In this document: piece after piece, positions 18,843-28,013 of the stretch
Layout: each line of letters opens with the position of its first letter
Position numbering within the stretch: the first letter of the stretch is position 1
Source of the DNA: Mesorhizobium norvegicum
GTDB lineage: Bacteria; Pseudomonadota; Alphaproteobacteria; Rhizobiales; Rhizobiaceae
Direction of reading: 5' to 3'
Length of the DNA stretch: 58,948 nt
Assembly (NCBI RefSeq): GCF_004919685.1
Contig: NZ_SMYZ01000003.1
Location: forward strand, 97,818 to 156,765
Translations under genes and position numbers: made by a program
The notes under the pieces: generated by a model
Database searches by the model: none
Seen by the model: only the letters and a program-made list of their open reading frames with translations
What the model was told of the DNA's origin: nothing

Positions 18843-19721
18843 TCAGCGCGTGGGTACGGGATGCTCGCCGCGATAATCGTAAAAACCACGCCCGGTCTTG
18901 CGGCCGAGCCAGCCGGCCTCGACATATTTCACCAGCAGCGGGCAAGGGCGGTACTTCGAGTCCGACAGGCCGTCATGCAGCACCTGCATGATCGACAGGC
19001 AGGTATCGAGCCCGATGAAGTCAGCCAACTGCAGCGGCCCCATCGGATGGTTGGCGCCGAGCCGCATGGCGGTGTCGATGGCATCGACCGAGCCGACGCC
19101 CTCATAGAGCGTGTAGATCGCCTCGTTGATCATCGGCAGCAGGATGCGGTTGACGATGAAGGCCGGAAAATCCTCCGAGACCGTGATCGTCTTGTCGAGC
19201 TGCTTCACATAGGTCTTGGCTGCCTCGAAGGTCTGGTCCTCGGTGGCGATGCCGCGCACCAGCTCGACCAGCTTCATCAGCGGCACCGGGTTCATGAAAT
19301 GTATGCCGATGAACCGTTCCGGCCGGTCGGTCTGCGCGGCAAGCCGCGTGATCGAGATCGACGAGGTGTTGGTGGCCAGGATGGCTTCGGGATTGAGCTG
19401 CGGACAGAGCTGGGCGTAGATCTTGCGCTTGACCGTCTCGTCCTCGGTCGCCGCCTCGATGACCAGGTCGGCGCCGGCAAGATCGGCCATCGCCGGGGCG
19501 GCCGAAATGCGTCCCATCGCGTCGTTGCGCACCTTTTCGTCGAGCTTGCCGGACCCCACCTGGCGGGCCATGTTGCCGCTGATGGTGGCGATGCCCTTCT
19601 CGATACGGTCGGGCGATATATCGTAGATCAGCACCTTGTAGCCCGAAAGCGCGGAGACATGGGCGATGCCGCCGCCCATCTGGCCCGCGCCGATGATGCC
19701 GATCGTCTCGATCTTGCTCAT
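18843..19721 (-). CDS. hbd: 3-hydroxybutyryl-CoA dehydrogenase
   Basis: NAD(P)-dependent oxidation of 3-hydroxyacyl-CoA, or the reverse acetoacetyl-CoA reduction, in fatty-acid or polyhydroxybutyrate metabolism. It is 292 residues long. The Rossmann motif [14 protein letters not shown] starts at residue 6. The 3-hydroxyacyl-CoA dehydrogenase signature [17 protein letters not shown] and the C-terminal domain with [11 protein letters not shown] are present. I chose ATG 19721 (MSKIET); the upstream in-frame extension has no family resemblance. It follows etfB-etfA on the same strand after 117 bp, which links its acyl-CoA chemistry to the electron-transfer flavoprotein. Confidence 0.94.
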   Translation of the reverse strand: MSKIETIGIIGAGQMGGGIAHVSALSGYKVLIYDISPDRIEKGIATISGNMARQVGSGKLDEKVRNDAMGRISAAPAMADLAGADLVIEAATEDETVKRKIYAQLCPQLNPEAILATNTSSISITRLAAQTDRPERFIGIHFMNPVPLMKLVELVRGIATEDQTFEAAKTYVKQLDKTITVSEDFPAFIVNRILLPMINEAIYTLYEGVGSVDAIDTAMRLGANHPMGPLQLADFIGLDTCLSIMQVLHDGLSDSKYRPCPLLVKYVEAGWLGRKTGRGFYDYRGEHPVPTR

Positions 19722-19838
19722 TACACCGATCCCGTCAAAAGGCCTTTGCGGCCTGCTTTTTGTGCGGTGCAAACTAAAAGGGCGGGGCGACTTCGTCTAC
19801 CCCACCCCTCACTATTTAATACGCTTTGGCAGAAAGCG

Positions 19839-20768
19839 TCAAAGCGCCTTTTGCAGCTCCGGCAGAATGACGAAGAGATCGCCGACGAGGCCATAGTCGG
19901 CAACCTGGAAAATCGGCGCCTCCTCATCCTTGTTGATGGCGACGATGACCTTCGAATCCTTCATGCCGGCGAGGTGCTGGATGGCGCCGGAGATGCCCAC
20001 CGCGATGTAGAGATCGGGCGCCACGACCTTGCCGGTCTGGCCGACCTGCCAGTCGTTCGGCGCATAGCCGGCATCGACGGCGGCGCGGGAGGCGCCGACG
20101 GCGGCACCGAGCTTGTCGGCAACCGGCAGGATGACCTCCTGGAACTTCTCCGCCGAACCCAGCGCGCGGCCACCCGAGATGATGATCTTGGCCGAGGTCA
20201 GTTCCGGACGGTCGGTCTCCGAGAGCTTGTTCTCGACGAAGGTGGAGAGGCCGGGATTGGCTGCCGCCTTGACGGTCTCGACGGCCGCCGAGCCACCCTC
20301 GGGCGCTGCCTGGAAGGAGGCGGTGCGCACGGTGATCACCTTCTTGGCGTCGGTCGACTGCACCGTCTGGATGGCATTGCCGGCATAGATCGGCCGCTTG
20401 AAGGTATCGGGCGATACCACTTCGATGATCTCGGACACCTGCGCGACATCGAGGAGCGCTGCCACGCGCGGCGCGACGTTCTTGCCCGACGAGGTCGCCG
20501 GCGCGATGATGGTGTCGTAAGCGCCCGCCAGCGACACGACCAGTGCTGCCGTCGGTTCGGCGAGGCGCTCGGCGAGTTCATCGGCCTCGGCCAGCAGCAC
20601 CTTGCTCACGCCCTTCAGCTTGGCGGCGGCATCCGCTGCCGGCTTGGCGCCTTTGCCGGCAACCAGCACATGCACGTCCGAGCCGATCTGCAGCGCCGCC
20701 GACAGCGCCTTGGCGGTCTGGTCGGAAAGCGTTGCGTTGTCGTGCTCTGCGATGAGGAGAATAGCCAT
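19839..20768 (-). CDS. etfA: electron transfer flavoprotein subunit alpha
   Basis: FAD-binding alpha subunit, 309 residues, which passes electrons from acyl-CoA and other dehydrogenases to ETF:quinone oxidoreductase. The N-terminal ETF fold (1-185) is followed by the FAD domain with SGGRALGS, the P-loop-like [20 protein letters not shown] and the C-terminal [20 protein letters not shown]. The start is ATG 20768, and the gene begins 23 bp after etfB. It could be a FixB-type protein, but no fixC or fixX is present and the housekeeping type fits better. Confidence 0.95.
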   Translation of the reverse strand: MAILLIAEHDNATLSDQTAKALSAALQIGSDVHVLVAGKGAKPAADAAAKLKGVSKVLLAEADELAERLAEPTAALVVSLAGAYDTIIAPATSSGKNVAPRVAALLDVAQVSEIIEVVSPDTFKRPIYAGNAIQTVQSTDAKKVITVRTASFQAAPEGGSAAVETVKAAANPGLSTFVENKLSETDRPELTSAKIIISGGRALGSAEKFQEVILPVADKLGAAVGASRAAVDAGYAPNDWQVGQTGKVVAPDLYIAVGISGAIQHLAGMKDSKVIVAINKDEEAPIFQVADYGLVGDLFVILPELQKAL

Positions 20769-20791
20769 TTTCTTGTTCCTTTCCCGATCGC

Positions 20792-21541
20792 TTACAACAC
20801 GCCGGCTTCGTTCTTGAGCTTGTCGACCAGTTCGGCGACGCTCTTGACCTTGACGCCTGCCTTGCGGCCACTCGGCTCCTCGGTCTTGATCACCTTCAGC
20901 CGCGGCTTGACGTCGGCGCCGTAGTCGGCCGGGCTCTTCTCGTCGAGCGGCTTCTTCTTGGCCTTCATGATGTTGGGCAAGGAGGCATAGCGTGGCTGGT
21001 TGAGGCGAAGGTCGGCGGTGACGATCGCTGGCATCTTCAGTTCCACCGTCTGCAGGCCGCCGTCGACTTCGCGCGTCACCTTGGCCTTGTCGCCGGCGAT
21101 CACAACCTTGGAGGCGAAGGTGCCCTGCGCCCAACCCAGCAGTGCTGCCAGCATCTGGCCGGTCTGGTTGCTGTCGTCGTCGATCGCCTGCTTGCCGAGG
21201 ATGACGAGGCCGGGCTGCTCGGCGTCGACGACACCCTTCAGCACCTTGGCGACGCCGAGCGGCTCGGTCTGTTCGTCGGTCTTGACCAGGATGGCGCGGT
21301 CGGCACCCATGGCGAGCGCGGTGCGCAGGGTTTCCTGAGCCTGCTGCGGGCCGATCGAGACGACGATGATTTCTTCCGCCTTGCCGGCCTCCTTCAGCCG
21401 GATTGCTTCTTCGACCGCGATTTCATCGAACGGGTTCATCGCCATCTTGACGTTGGCGAGTTCCACCGCCGAACCATCAGCCTTCACGCGAACCTTGACG
21501 TTCGCATCCACAACCCGCTTCACGGGCACAAGGATCTTCAT
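20792..21541 (-). CDS. etfB: electron transfer flavoprotein subunit beta
   Basis: AMP-binding beta subunit partnering EtfA, 249 residues, normal length. It opens [20 protein letters not shown], carries the [17 protein letters not shown] signature, the DDSNQTGQM loop and the C-terminal recognition segment with [12 protein letters not shown] that docks on dehydrogenases. It is the first gene of etfB-etfA-hbd. The 198 bp upstream, to the rhomboid gene, should hold the promoter. Confidence 0.95.
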   Translation of the reverse strand: MKILVPVKRVVDANVKVRVKADGSAVELANVKMAMNPFDEIAVEEAIRLKEAGKAEEIIVVSIGPQQAQETLRTALAMGADRAILVKTDEQTEPLGVAKVLKGVVDAEQPGLVILGKQAIDDDSNQTGQMLAALLGWAQGTFASKVVIAGDKAKVTREVDGGLQTVELKMPAIVTADLRLNQPRYASLPNIMKAKKKPLDEKSPADYGADVKPRLKVIKTEEPSGRKAGVKVKSVAELVDKLKNEAGVL

Positions 21542-21739
21542 TTGCCTGTCACCTCTTCACGCTAGTTGGGCGCGCTATAACAGCCTGCGCCCTTTCTGAG
21601 TTGTCGAAAGCCGACATTCCGGGTGGAAATTCGGGCCGAATGGAAATTCTGGTCTTTGACCGCCTTAAGCCGCAGCGGAGACGTTTCCGTAGTTGCGGCA
21701 ACCCTGCACGTCAATACGCTGCAAGCCGCTCAAATCGGT

Positions 21740-22543
21740 TCAGTCCGAACTTGAAGCGTTTCCGCGCCCCCAACGCGGCGTCGCGGCGGGTGGCTCAGGC
21801 GCCATTGGCTCAGCAGTGGCCTGCTGCGGCTGGTTGGGAGCGGCGACCGCGGCATCCTCGTCAGCGCCGGCAAACAGCGGCACGCCGCGGCTGCGCAAGA
21901 CAAGCACCAGCACGGCGCCGGCGATGATGCCGCCGATGTGGCAAGCCCAGGAAATCTGGTCCTCGCCGCCGGCGGCAAACATCACCACCTGGAACAGCAC
22001 CCACAGGATGAGCGGGATGAAGGCGGGGATGCGCAGCGGGATACGGGCAAAGGCCAGCACCCAGACCTTCACCCTGGGATAAAGGATCAGATAGGCGACG
22101 ACCACGCCGGCGATGGCGCCGGACGCGCCAATCAGCGGCACCTGCGAATCCCATGCGACGAGGCCCTGGAAGGCGGCTCCGGCGATCGCGCACAACAGGT
22201 AGAAAATGAAGTAGCGGATGTGGCCGAGGGCGTCCTCGACATTGTCGCCGAACACCCACAGGAACAGCATGTTGCCGCCCAGGTGGAAGATGTCGGCATG
22301 CAGGAAGGAATAGGTGAGGTAGCTCAGGCTTTCCGGGATGACGACAAAACGGGGATCAAGCTCGGCGGTGTCATGGACGACCGACGGGATGAAGCCGAGA
22401 CCAAGCACGGCGGCATTGGAGAAATTCTCGCCGCCGAGCGCGGTGGCGAGGTAGACCAGGGCGTTGACCACGATCAGCCCGATCGTCACATATTGCAGGC
22501 GGATGTGCCGCAGCCTGTTGGTGTCGTAAAGCGGGATGAACAT
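21740..22543 (-). CDS. rhomboid-family intramembrane serine protease
   Basis: Cleaves transmembrane substrates within the inner membrane; the substrate is unknown. It is 267 residues with six or more helices. Catalytic Ser141 in GASGAIAGVV and His202 in ACHIGGIIAG are present, as are His82, His87 and Asn91 of the conserved HADIFHLGGNM segment, so the enzyme looks active. A Pro/Ala-rich tail of about 35 residues follows the last helix. ATG 22543 (MFIPLYD) matches the usual start. It lies 28 bp downstream of the adenosyltransferase gene, on the same strand. Confidence 0.92.
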   Translation of the reverse strand: MFIPLYDTNRLRHIRLQYVTIGLIVVNALVYLATALGGENFSNAAVLGLGFIPSVVHDTAELDPRFVVIPESLSYLTYSFLHADIFHLGGNMLFLWVFGDNVEDALGHIRYFIFYLLCAIAGAAFQGLVAWDSQVPLIGASGAIAGVVVAYLILYPRVKVWVLAFARIPLRIPAFIPLILWVLFQVVMFAAGGEDQISWACHIGGIIAGAVLVLVLRSRGVPLFAGADEDAAVAAPNQPQQATAEPMAPEPPAATPRWGRGNASSSD

Positions 22544-22571
22544 GCCCCAGGCCCTCTTCCGCTTTCGACAA

Positions 22572-23153
22572 TCAGCGGTTCTTGCCGGGAACCCATAGCA
22601 CGTCGGCGTTTCCGTTGTCATTGACCGCCCGGGCGGCGACAAACAGGAAATCCGAGACGCGGTTGATGTATTTCAGTCCGTCGCGGTTGACGTGTTCGTG
22701 CGGGTCCTGGGCCAGTGCCACCATCAGCCGTTCGGCTCGCCGCGCCACGGTGCGGGCAAGGTGAAGTGCCGCCGCTGCCGGCGAGCCGCCATTGAGCACG
22801 AAGGATTTGAGCGGCTGAAGCTCCTTGTTGATGAGGTCGATGTCTTTCTCGACCCGGTCGGTCTGTACGGCGATGATGCGTAGCGGCTCATAGCCGAGCG
22901 GCTTGCCGTCGTCGGGCACGGCAAGATCGGCGCCGAGGTCGAATAGATCGTTCTGGATGCGGGAAAGCATGGCGTCGATCGCCGGGTGGGTCGCGGCCGT
23001 GTGGACCCGGGCGATGCCGATGCAGGCATTGGCCTCGTCGACCGTGCCGTAGGCGTCCACCCGCAGGTCGGATTTCAGCCGCCGTTCGCCGGTGCCGAGC
23101 CCCGTGGTGCCATCATCGCCGGTGCGGGTGTAGATCTTGTTGAGCTTGACCAT
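22572..23153 (-). CDS. PduO-type ATP:cob(I)alamin adenosyltransferase
   Basis: Transfers the adenosyl group of ATP to cob(I)alamin to make coenzyme B12, in the cytoplasm, 193 residues. The PduO/MMAB landmarks are present: N-terminal YTRTGDDGTTGL, VDEANACIG, the FVLNGGSPAAAALHLARTVARRAER helix and the C-terminal YINRVSDFLFVAAR. It is not the CobA/BtuR type. The gene lies between the HIG1 and rhomboid genes, all on the minus strand with gaps under 30 bp, so it is probably part of one transcript. Confidence 0.94.
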   Translation of the reverse strand: MVKLNKIYTRTGDDGTTGLGTGERRLKSDLRVDAYGTVDEANACIGIARVHTAATHPAIDAMLSRIQNDLFDLGADLAVPDDGKPLGYEPLRIIAVQTDRVEKDIDLINKELQPLKSFVLNGGSPAAAALHLARTVARRAERLMVALAQDPHEHVNRDGLKYINRVSDFLFVAARAVNDNGNADVLWVPGKNR

Positions 23154-23177
23154 TTCGCCTCCCGACCGCCGATATCC

Positions 23178-23369
23178 TCACTTGCGGGTGAAATACACCG
23201 CCAGCAGGATCAGCACCAGCGCCACGGCCTGCAGCATGACGCGCGCCTGCATCAGCTTGTTCGAGGTGACGCCCGAGCCGCCGCGCATCATGTTGATGAG
23301 GCCGCGAACAAGCACGATCACAACGGCGACCATGACCAGAATGGCGAGAATGTTGAAGGCGGTTGCCAT
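23178..23369 (-). CDS. HIG1-domain twin-transmembrane protein
   Basis: Small inner-membrane protein of 63 residues with two helices joined by a loop rich in Arg, Gly and Ser (MRGGSGVTSNKLMQARVM), the HIG1_N pattern. HIG1 proteins associate with respiratory cytochrome oxidase in mitochondria and some alphaproteobacteria; its exact role here is unknown. ATG 23369 is chosen; a TTG at 23387 would add six residues. It lies 24 bp upstream of the adenosyltransferase gene, in the same cluster as the ETF genes. Confidence 0.85.
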   Translation of the reverse strand: MATAFNILAILVMVAVVIVLVRGLINMMRGGSGVTSNKLMQARVMLQAVALVLILLAVYFTRK

Positions 23370-23392
23370 GGTGTGTTCCCAGTTCAATTGGT

Positions 23393-24259
23393 TCAGGCGC
23401 GTTTGGCAAGGATGCGATAGAGCATTGATGCGGGCAGGATGCGTTTGAGGACCGCACCGATCCTGGCCGGCACTGTTACCACATAGTGGGGGCGCGGGCG
23501 CCGCGACAGAAGTGCATGGCGGAGCGCCGCGTGAACCACTTCCGGCCCCGGCTTCAAGGCCGATTGGCTGCCGCCGGCCCGCAGCCGCTCGAGTTGCGCC
23601 GCATAGTCCACGCGGTGCACGGAATTTTCGTGGTCGATATTCCTGAGAAACCAGGTGAGACCATTGCTGGCGATCTTTGACTTCACCGGCCCTGGCTCGA
23701 TCAGCGAAACATGGACGCCGCTGCCGGCCAGTTCCTGGCGCTGGCAGAGCATCAGGGCCTCCAAGGCGTGCTTCGACGCCGAATAGGCGCCGCGAAAACG
23801 CACCGGCGTCAGGCCGAGGATCGACGAGCAGTGGACCATGCGGCCGTGACCCTGGCGGCGCATCACCGGCACCAGCCGGCGGGTCAGGTCATGCCAGCCG
23901 AAGAAATTTGCCTCGAACTGCTCCTTGAGCGCTGCAACGGGCAGATCCTCGACGGCGCCGGGCTGCGCATAGGCGCCATTGTTGAACAGGGCGTCGAGCC
24001 GGCCGCCGGTGCGGTCGAGCACCGCCGCCACCAGCGCGGCGATGGAGTCCGGTTCGCAATAATCGAGATAGAAAGCCTCGATACCGTCGGCTTCGAGCGC
24101 GGCGATGTCCTGTGGCTTGCGCGCCGTCGCGAACACCCGCCAGCCTTCCGCCTTCAACGCACGGGCGCAGTACGAGCCTATCCCAGAAGATGCGCCGGTG
24201 ACGATGATCGAGCGCAATTCCTGCGCCGGACTGGTCGTGGTTTCGCCAAGGGTTGCCAT
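23393..24259 (-). CDS. short-chain dehydrogenase/reductase
   Basis: NAD(P)-dependent oxidoreductase of the classical SDR type, 288 residues. The cofactor motif TGASSGIGSYCARAL begins near residue 22. The NNGA motif appears as LFNNGAYAQPG, and the catalytic triad is in CSSILG and YSASKHALEAL. The C-terminal extension has a hydrophobic segment of the sort seen in membrane-associated SDRs acting on retinol or steroid-like substrates. The substrate is unknown. ATG 24259 is used. It is divergent from the BrkB/YihY gene, with 58 bp between the starts. Confidence 0.88.
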   Translation of the reverse strand: MATLGETTTSPAQELRSIIVTGASSGIGSYCARALKAEGWRVFATARKPQDIAALEADGIEAFYLDYCEPDSIAALVAAVLDRTGGRLDALFNNGAYAQPGAVEDLPVAALKEQFEANFFGWHDLTRRLVPVMRRQGHGRMVHCSSILGLTPVRFRGAYSASKHALEALMLCQRQELAGSGVHVSLIEPGPVKSKIASNGLTWFLRNIDHENSVHRVDYAAQLERLRAGGSQSALKPGPEVVHAALRHALLSRRPRPHYVVTVPARIGAVLKRILPASMLYRILAKRA

Positions 24260-24317
24260 TTGCCGCAATCCCTTCCCATATTCCCGGCGTGGAGACAATT
24301 GGAGGGCGCGGTTCTTG

Positions 24318-25166
24318 ATGCGGAAGATCGTAGCCATCAAGCGGGTTCTCTACGATGCGCTTGGCCATTTCAACACCGATGACGGCTGGGCGATGGCCAG
24401 CCATCTGGCGATCACATCGCTGATGGCGCTGTTCCCGTTCCTGATCTTTGCCACGACGCTGGCGAGCTTCCTCGGCGCGCAGGCGTTCTCCGACACGGCC
24501 GTGCACCTGGTCTTCGACACCTGGCCCGAACAGATCGCCAAGCCGATCGCGCGCGAAGTGCTCAATGTGCTGACCGTCAGGCGCACCGACCTTTTGACCT
24601 ACGGCGTGGTGCTTGCGGCTTATTTTGCCTCGAACGGCATCGAGGCGCTGCGCACATCGCTCAACCGCGCCTATCGCGTCTCGGAAACGCGCGGCATCAT
24701 CTACCGCCGGGTGCAGAGCATCATCTTTGTTCTCATCGCGACGGCCGGTTTCCTGGCGATCAGCGTGCTCCTTGTGTTCGCGCCGCTGCTGGCGCGGCTC
24801 GCCGAAGCCCATATCGACTGGATCAAGCCCTATATGGGCACGATCACGCTGTGGCGTTATGTCATCGCCTCGGCGGTCATTGTCGGCGGATTGTTCGCCG
24901 TCCATTTCTGGCTACCGGCAGGCAAGCGCCGCTTCGTCTCGCTGGTGCCGGGCATCATCTTCACGCTGGCGGCATGGCTCATCGGTTCGACCATCTTCGC
25001 CACCTATCTCGACCACTTCTCGTCCTATGTGACGACCTATGCCGGCCTTGCCTCGATCATGATCGCCGTGGTCTTCCTCTACATGGTCTCGGCGATCTTC
25101 ATCCTCGGCGGCGAACTCAATGCCGCGATCAGCCGCTATCTGGAGGCACGCGCCCGGGTCGGATGA
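24318..25166 (+). CDS. YihY/BrkB-family inner-membrane protein
   Basis: Polytopic membrane protein, 282 residues, with about six helices. The family hallmarks are the N-terminal DGWAMASHLAITSLMALFPFLIF and the long helical hairpin SYVTTYAGLASIMIAVVFLYMVSAIFILGGELNA. Despite the older ribonuclease BN label for this family, members are membrane proteins of unclear function. ATG 24318 matches the family start; longer forms reach into the divergent gene. Confidence 0.88.
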   Translation: MRKIVAIKRVLYDALGHFNTDDGWAMASHLAITSLMALFPFLIFATTLASFLGAQAFSDTAVHLVFDTWPEQIAKPIAREVLNVLTVRRTDLLTYGVVLAAYFASNGIEALRTSLNRAYRVSETRGIIYRRVQSIIFVLIATAGFLAISVLLVFAPLLARLAEAHIDWIKPYMGTITLWRYVIASAVIVGGLFAVHFWLPAGKRRFVSLVPGIIFTLAAWLIGSTIFATYLDHFSSYVTTYAGLASIMIAVVFLYMVSAIFILGGELNAAISRYLEARARVG

Positions 25167-25186
25167 GTCGATGCTGGGCGGATAGG

Positions 25187-25206
25187 GAATTGAAGAATTG
25201 AAGAAT
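25187..25206. repeat. short tandem repeat, 8-bp unit GAATTGAA
   Basis: Two and a half head-to-tail copies of GAATTGAA, 20 bp after the BrkB-family gene stop and 13 bp before a second octamer array. It lies in the convergent spacer and overlaps no gene. Confidence 0.85.
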
Positions 25207-25219
25207 GGCTGTCGCTTGG

Positions 25220-25259
25220 GTTCCTCAGTTCCTCAGTTCCTCAGTTCCTCAGTTCCTCA
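25220..25259. repeat. five perfect tandem copies of the octamer GTTCCTCA
   Basis: Five exact 8-bp units followed by a diverged unit (GTTCTACA, 25260-25267). On the minus strand the unit reads TGAGGAAC. The EamA gene ends inside the last exact copy, whose TGA supplies its stop codon. Copy-number change by slippage would therefore leave the protein end unaltered. Confidence 0.9.
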
Positions 25260-26145
25260 GTTCTACAATTCCTCCCTTGTTCGGCCGAGCGGTGGCCAGG
25301 CCAACGCCGAATGTCGTGATGGCCATGCCGACGATCTGCAGCGCGTTGAGCTGCTCGTCGAACAAGGCCCAGGCGATGAGGGCCGTCACCGCAGGCACCA
25401 GGTAGAACAGCGAGGCCACTTTCGACATCTCGCCGTCGCGGATCATCACCATCAAAAGGAAGATGGCGCCGAGCGACAGCACCAGCACCAACCAGGCCAT
25501 GGCGAAGATCAGTTCGCCGTTGATGACGACTTTGTGCGTCTCGAAGGCCAGCGCCGCCAGCATCATCAAAGCCCCGCCGCCGACATATTGCCACATCGTT
25601 GCCGCGACGAGGTCGCCGCCGGATGCGAAGCGCTTCTGCCAGATGGTGCCGGCGCTCATGCCGAGCACCGAGACCAGCGAGGCGGTCAGCGTCGCCGCGG
25701 TCACGCCGCCGCCGAGCGCGCCGAGCTTAGGCCACAGCACGATGACGATGCCGATGAGGCCGATGCCAAGACCAAGCCAGTGACGCGGCAGGATCGCCTC
25801 GCCGAGAAACTTGCCGGCTAGCACCGCCGTGATCAGCGGCTGCAGGCCAACGATCAGGGCCGAAAAGCCGGCCGGCATGCCCCTGTGGATGGCCCAGAAG
25901 ACGGCGCCGAGATAGACGCCGTGCATAAGGATGCCGGCGCCGGTGGCATGCAGCGCTTCCTCGCGGGTGGCTCTTTTCGAACCCAGCACAAGCATCAGGA
26001 CAGCCAGCAGGATGGCGGCGATGACGAACCGTGCGGCGAGGAAGGTGAACGGCTCTGCCCACGGCATGGCGTAGCGCGCGCCGATGAAGCCGGTTGCCCA
26101 CAAGACGACGAAGGTGGCGGGAATGAACCGCTTGATGCTGTGCAT
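25249..26145 (-). CDS. EamA/DMT-family transporter
   Basis: Ten-helix inner-membrane exporter of 298 residues with two EamA halves (about 10-140 and 155-285). Relatives move amino acids, sugars or drugs; the substrate is unknown. The start ATG at 26145 gives an N-terminus leading straight into the first helix. The C-terminal residues ELRN are encoded by the edge of an octamer tandem repeat, so the end of this protein has been shaped by the repeat. It is convergent with the BrkB-family gene. Confidence 0.88.
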   Translation of the reverse strand: MHSIKRFIPATFVVLWATGFIGARYAMPWAEPFTFLAARFVIAAILLAVLMLVLGSKRATREEALHATGAGILMHGVYLGAVFWAIHRGMPAGFSALIVGLQPLITAVLAGKFLGEAILPRHWLGLGIGLIGIVIVLWPKLGALGGGVTAATLTASLVSVLGMSAGTIWQKRFASGGDLVAATMWQYVGGGALMMLAALAFETHKVVINGELIFAMAWLVLVLSLGAIFLLMVMIRDGEMSKVASLFYLVPAVTALIAWALFDEQLNALQIVGMAITTFGVGLATARPNKGGIVELRN

Positions 26146-26294
26146 GTTCCGCAGACCGCCGCGCTGGAGGGAGTTGACCGTGGCGCTGCTCTAATGCGCT
26201 TCAACCCGGCGTGCAAAGCGAAACCATTGATCCATACATCATCGGAATTCAACGGGCGCCAAGTTCGACACGCGTTACCTTAGCCGCGCCGGGT

Positions 26295-27170
26295 TCAAAG
26301 CCCGACCAGTTGCCTGACGTCATCGGGTGATGCGCCGGCATTGCGCAAGGCGGCAAGGCCGGTGTCGCCGAGGCTCTTGGACAGCTTTCGTCCGTCGGGC
26401 CCGAGGATGAGACGATGATGGAAATAGGCCGGTTGCGGCAGCCCCAGGAGTTGCTGCAGCAGGCGCTGGACGCCGGTGGCGGAAAACAGATCCTGCCCGC
26501 GCACGACATGGCTGACGCCTTGCAGGGCATCGTCCATGACGACCGCGAGGTGGTAGCTGGTCGGGATGTCGCGGCGTGCGACGATCACGTCGCCCCAGTC
26601 CCGTGGACGGGCTTCGACCGATCGGGTCGCGGAAAGGCTCTCATCGACGAATTCGGTCCATGAAAGGTCCTTGCCGACACGCGCCATGGCGGCATCGACA
26701 TCCAGCCGCCAGGCGAAGGGCGTATTCTCGGCGATCCGCCGCTGGCGTTCCTTGGCCGGCAGCGCCTTGTCGGCGGCGGGATAGAGCGGCACGCAGTCGG
26801 GATCGCGCGGCCAGTCGCGCCCGCGCCCTTCGCTGTCAGTGATGAAAGCGCGGATCTCGCCTCGGCTCATGAAGGCGGGATAGACGAGTTCCTCATCGAT
26901 CAGCCGCTCGAGCACCGCCTGGTATTCTGCGAAATGCTCGGACTGGCGGCGCACCGGCTCTTCCCAGCCAAGCCCCAGCCATTTCAGGTCGGCAAGCACG
27001 CCGGCCTCGAATTGCGGCGTGCAGCGCGTCGTGTCGATATCCTCGATGCGCAGCAGCAGGCGGCCGTCTGCCTGTGTCGCCAGCTTCCGGTTGAGCAGCG
27101 CCGAATAGGCGTGGCCGAGATGCAGGTCGCCGTTGGGGCTGGGGGCGAAGCGGAATGTCAGGAGTGTCAT
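26295..27170 (-). CDS. gluQ: glutamyl-Q tRNA(Asp) synthetase
   Basis: Attaches glutamate to the queuosine base of tRNA(Asp), a tRNA modification. At 291 residues it is a truncated glutamyl-tRNA synthetase without the anticodon-binding domain, which is diagnostic of GluQ-RS. The class I motifs are present: PSPNGDLHLGHA (HIGH-type) at about 10-21 and GRKLSKS (KMSKS-type) near 246. ATG 27170 (MTLLTF) is the start; the frame upstream is unrelated. It is divergent from alkA, 73 bp between the starts. Confidence 0.94.
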   Translation of the reverse strand: MTLLTFRFAPSPNGDLHLGHAYSALLNRKLATQADGRLLLRIEDIDTTRCTPQFEAGVLADLKWLGLGWEEPVRRQSEHFAEYQAVLERLIDEELVYPAFMSRGEIRAFITDSEGRGRDWPRDPDCVPLYPAADKALPAKERQRRIAENTPFAWRLDVDAAMARVGKDLSWTEFVDESLSATRSVEARPRDWGDVIVARRDIPTSYHLAVVMDDALQGVSHVVRGQDLFSATGVQRLLQQLLGLPQPAYFHHRLILGPDGRKLSKSLGDTGLAALRNAGASPDDVRQLVGL

Positions 27171-27243
27171 CTCTGAGGCGGCAATCATGTTTTGCGGCGC
27201 TTCGCCAATTGCTACCTTGTCGACGGTCAAGGAACAAGAAAGC

Positions 27244-27885
27244 ATGCAGCGTATCGTGACATCAGACGACATTGCCCGAGGGCTCGATGCGCTTTGCGTG
27301 ATCGACCCGCGCCTGGAAAAGGTACGCGGCATGGCCGGCGAGGTGCCGCTGCGGCTGTCCGAGCCGGGGTTTCGAAGCCTGGCGTCGATCGTCGTCTCAC
27401 AGCAAGTGTCCCGCGCCAGCGCCGATGCCATCTTCGGCCGGCTGACCAAGCTCGTCGATCCGCTGACGCCGCAGGCGATCCTTGCCGCCGGCGAGGACAT
27501 GTTTCGCGAGGCCGGCCTGTCGCGGCCGAAGCAGCGCGGGCTGATCGCTGTTGCCCAGGCCGTGGTCGACGGCCTCGACTTGCATCACCTGTGTTCGCTC
27601 GATGCCCAGGAGGCGATCACGACGATGACGGCGGTGTCCGGCATCGGCCCGTGGACGGCGGAAGTGTACCTGTTGTTTGCCGCCGGGCACCCCGACATCT
27701 TCCCCGCGCGTGATGTCGCGCTACAAACGGCGGTCGGCCATGCGCTCGGCATCGAGCCGCGTCCGCCGGAGAAAACTCTGATCGCATTGGCCGAATCATG
27801 GAGCCCGTGGCGAGGTGTCGCATCACGGCTTTTCTGGTCCTATTATCGCGAAACCAGAGGGCGGGACGCCGCGCCTCCGGCCTGA
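27244..27885 (+). CDS. alkA: DNA-3-methyladenine glycosylase II
   Basis: Removes alkylated bases from DNA to start base-excision repair. It is 213 residues: an HhH-GPD core only, without the AlkA N-terminal domain. The helix-hairpin-helix reads MTAVSGIGPWTAEVYLLF, and catalytic Asp157 lies in FPARDVALQ. SLASIVVSQQVSRASADAI marks the start of the fold. I chose ATG 27244. The next gene, an HNH endonuclease, follows after 128 bp, so a small DNA-repair grouping is possible. Confidence 0.9.
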   Translation: MQRIVTSDDIARGLDALCVIDPRLEKVRGMAGEVPLRLSEPGFRSLASIVVSQQVSRASADAIFGRLTKLVDPLTPQAILAAGEDMFREAGLSRPKQRGLIAVAQAVVDGLDLHHLCSLDAQEAITTMTAVSGIGPWTAEVYLLFAAGHPDIFPARDVALQTAVGHALGIEPRPPEKTLIALAESWSPWRGVASRLFWSYYRETRGRDAAPPA

Positions 27886-28013
27886 ATCCGCAAAAAAGCA
27901 TAAAAACCATGTATTTTTGGCGCTTCAGCGGCGCGACAATCCGCTTCACATCCCTGTCATGTCGGGCTTACAGTATCCGCGCCGTTCGGGTCTAGAACCA
28001 AGGAGGTAAACAC

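Noticed and set aside
19839..20768. EtfA read as nitrogen-fixation FixB
   Set aside because: No fixA-fixC-fixX neighbours; the etfB-etfA-hbd setting points to acyl-CoA oxidation.
25220..25259. Octamer array considered as a CRISPR or integration feature
   Set aside because: Units are 8 bp and directly abutting, without spacers, and there are no cas genes.
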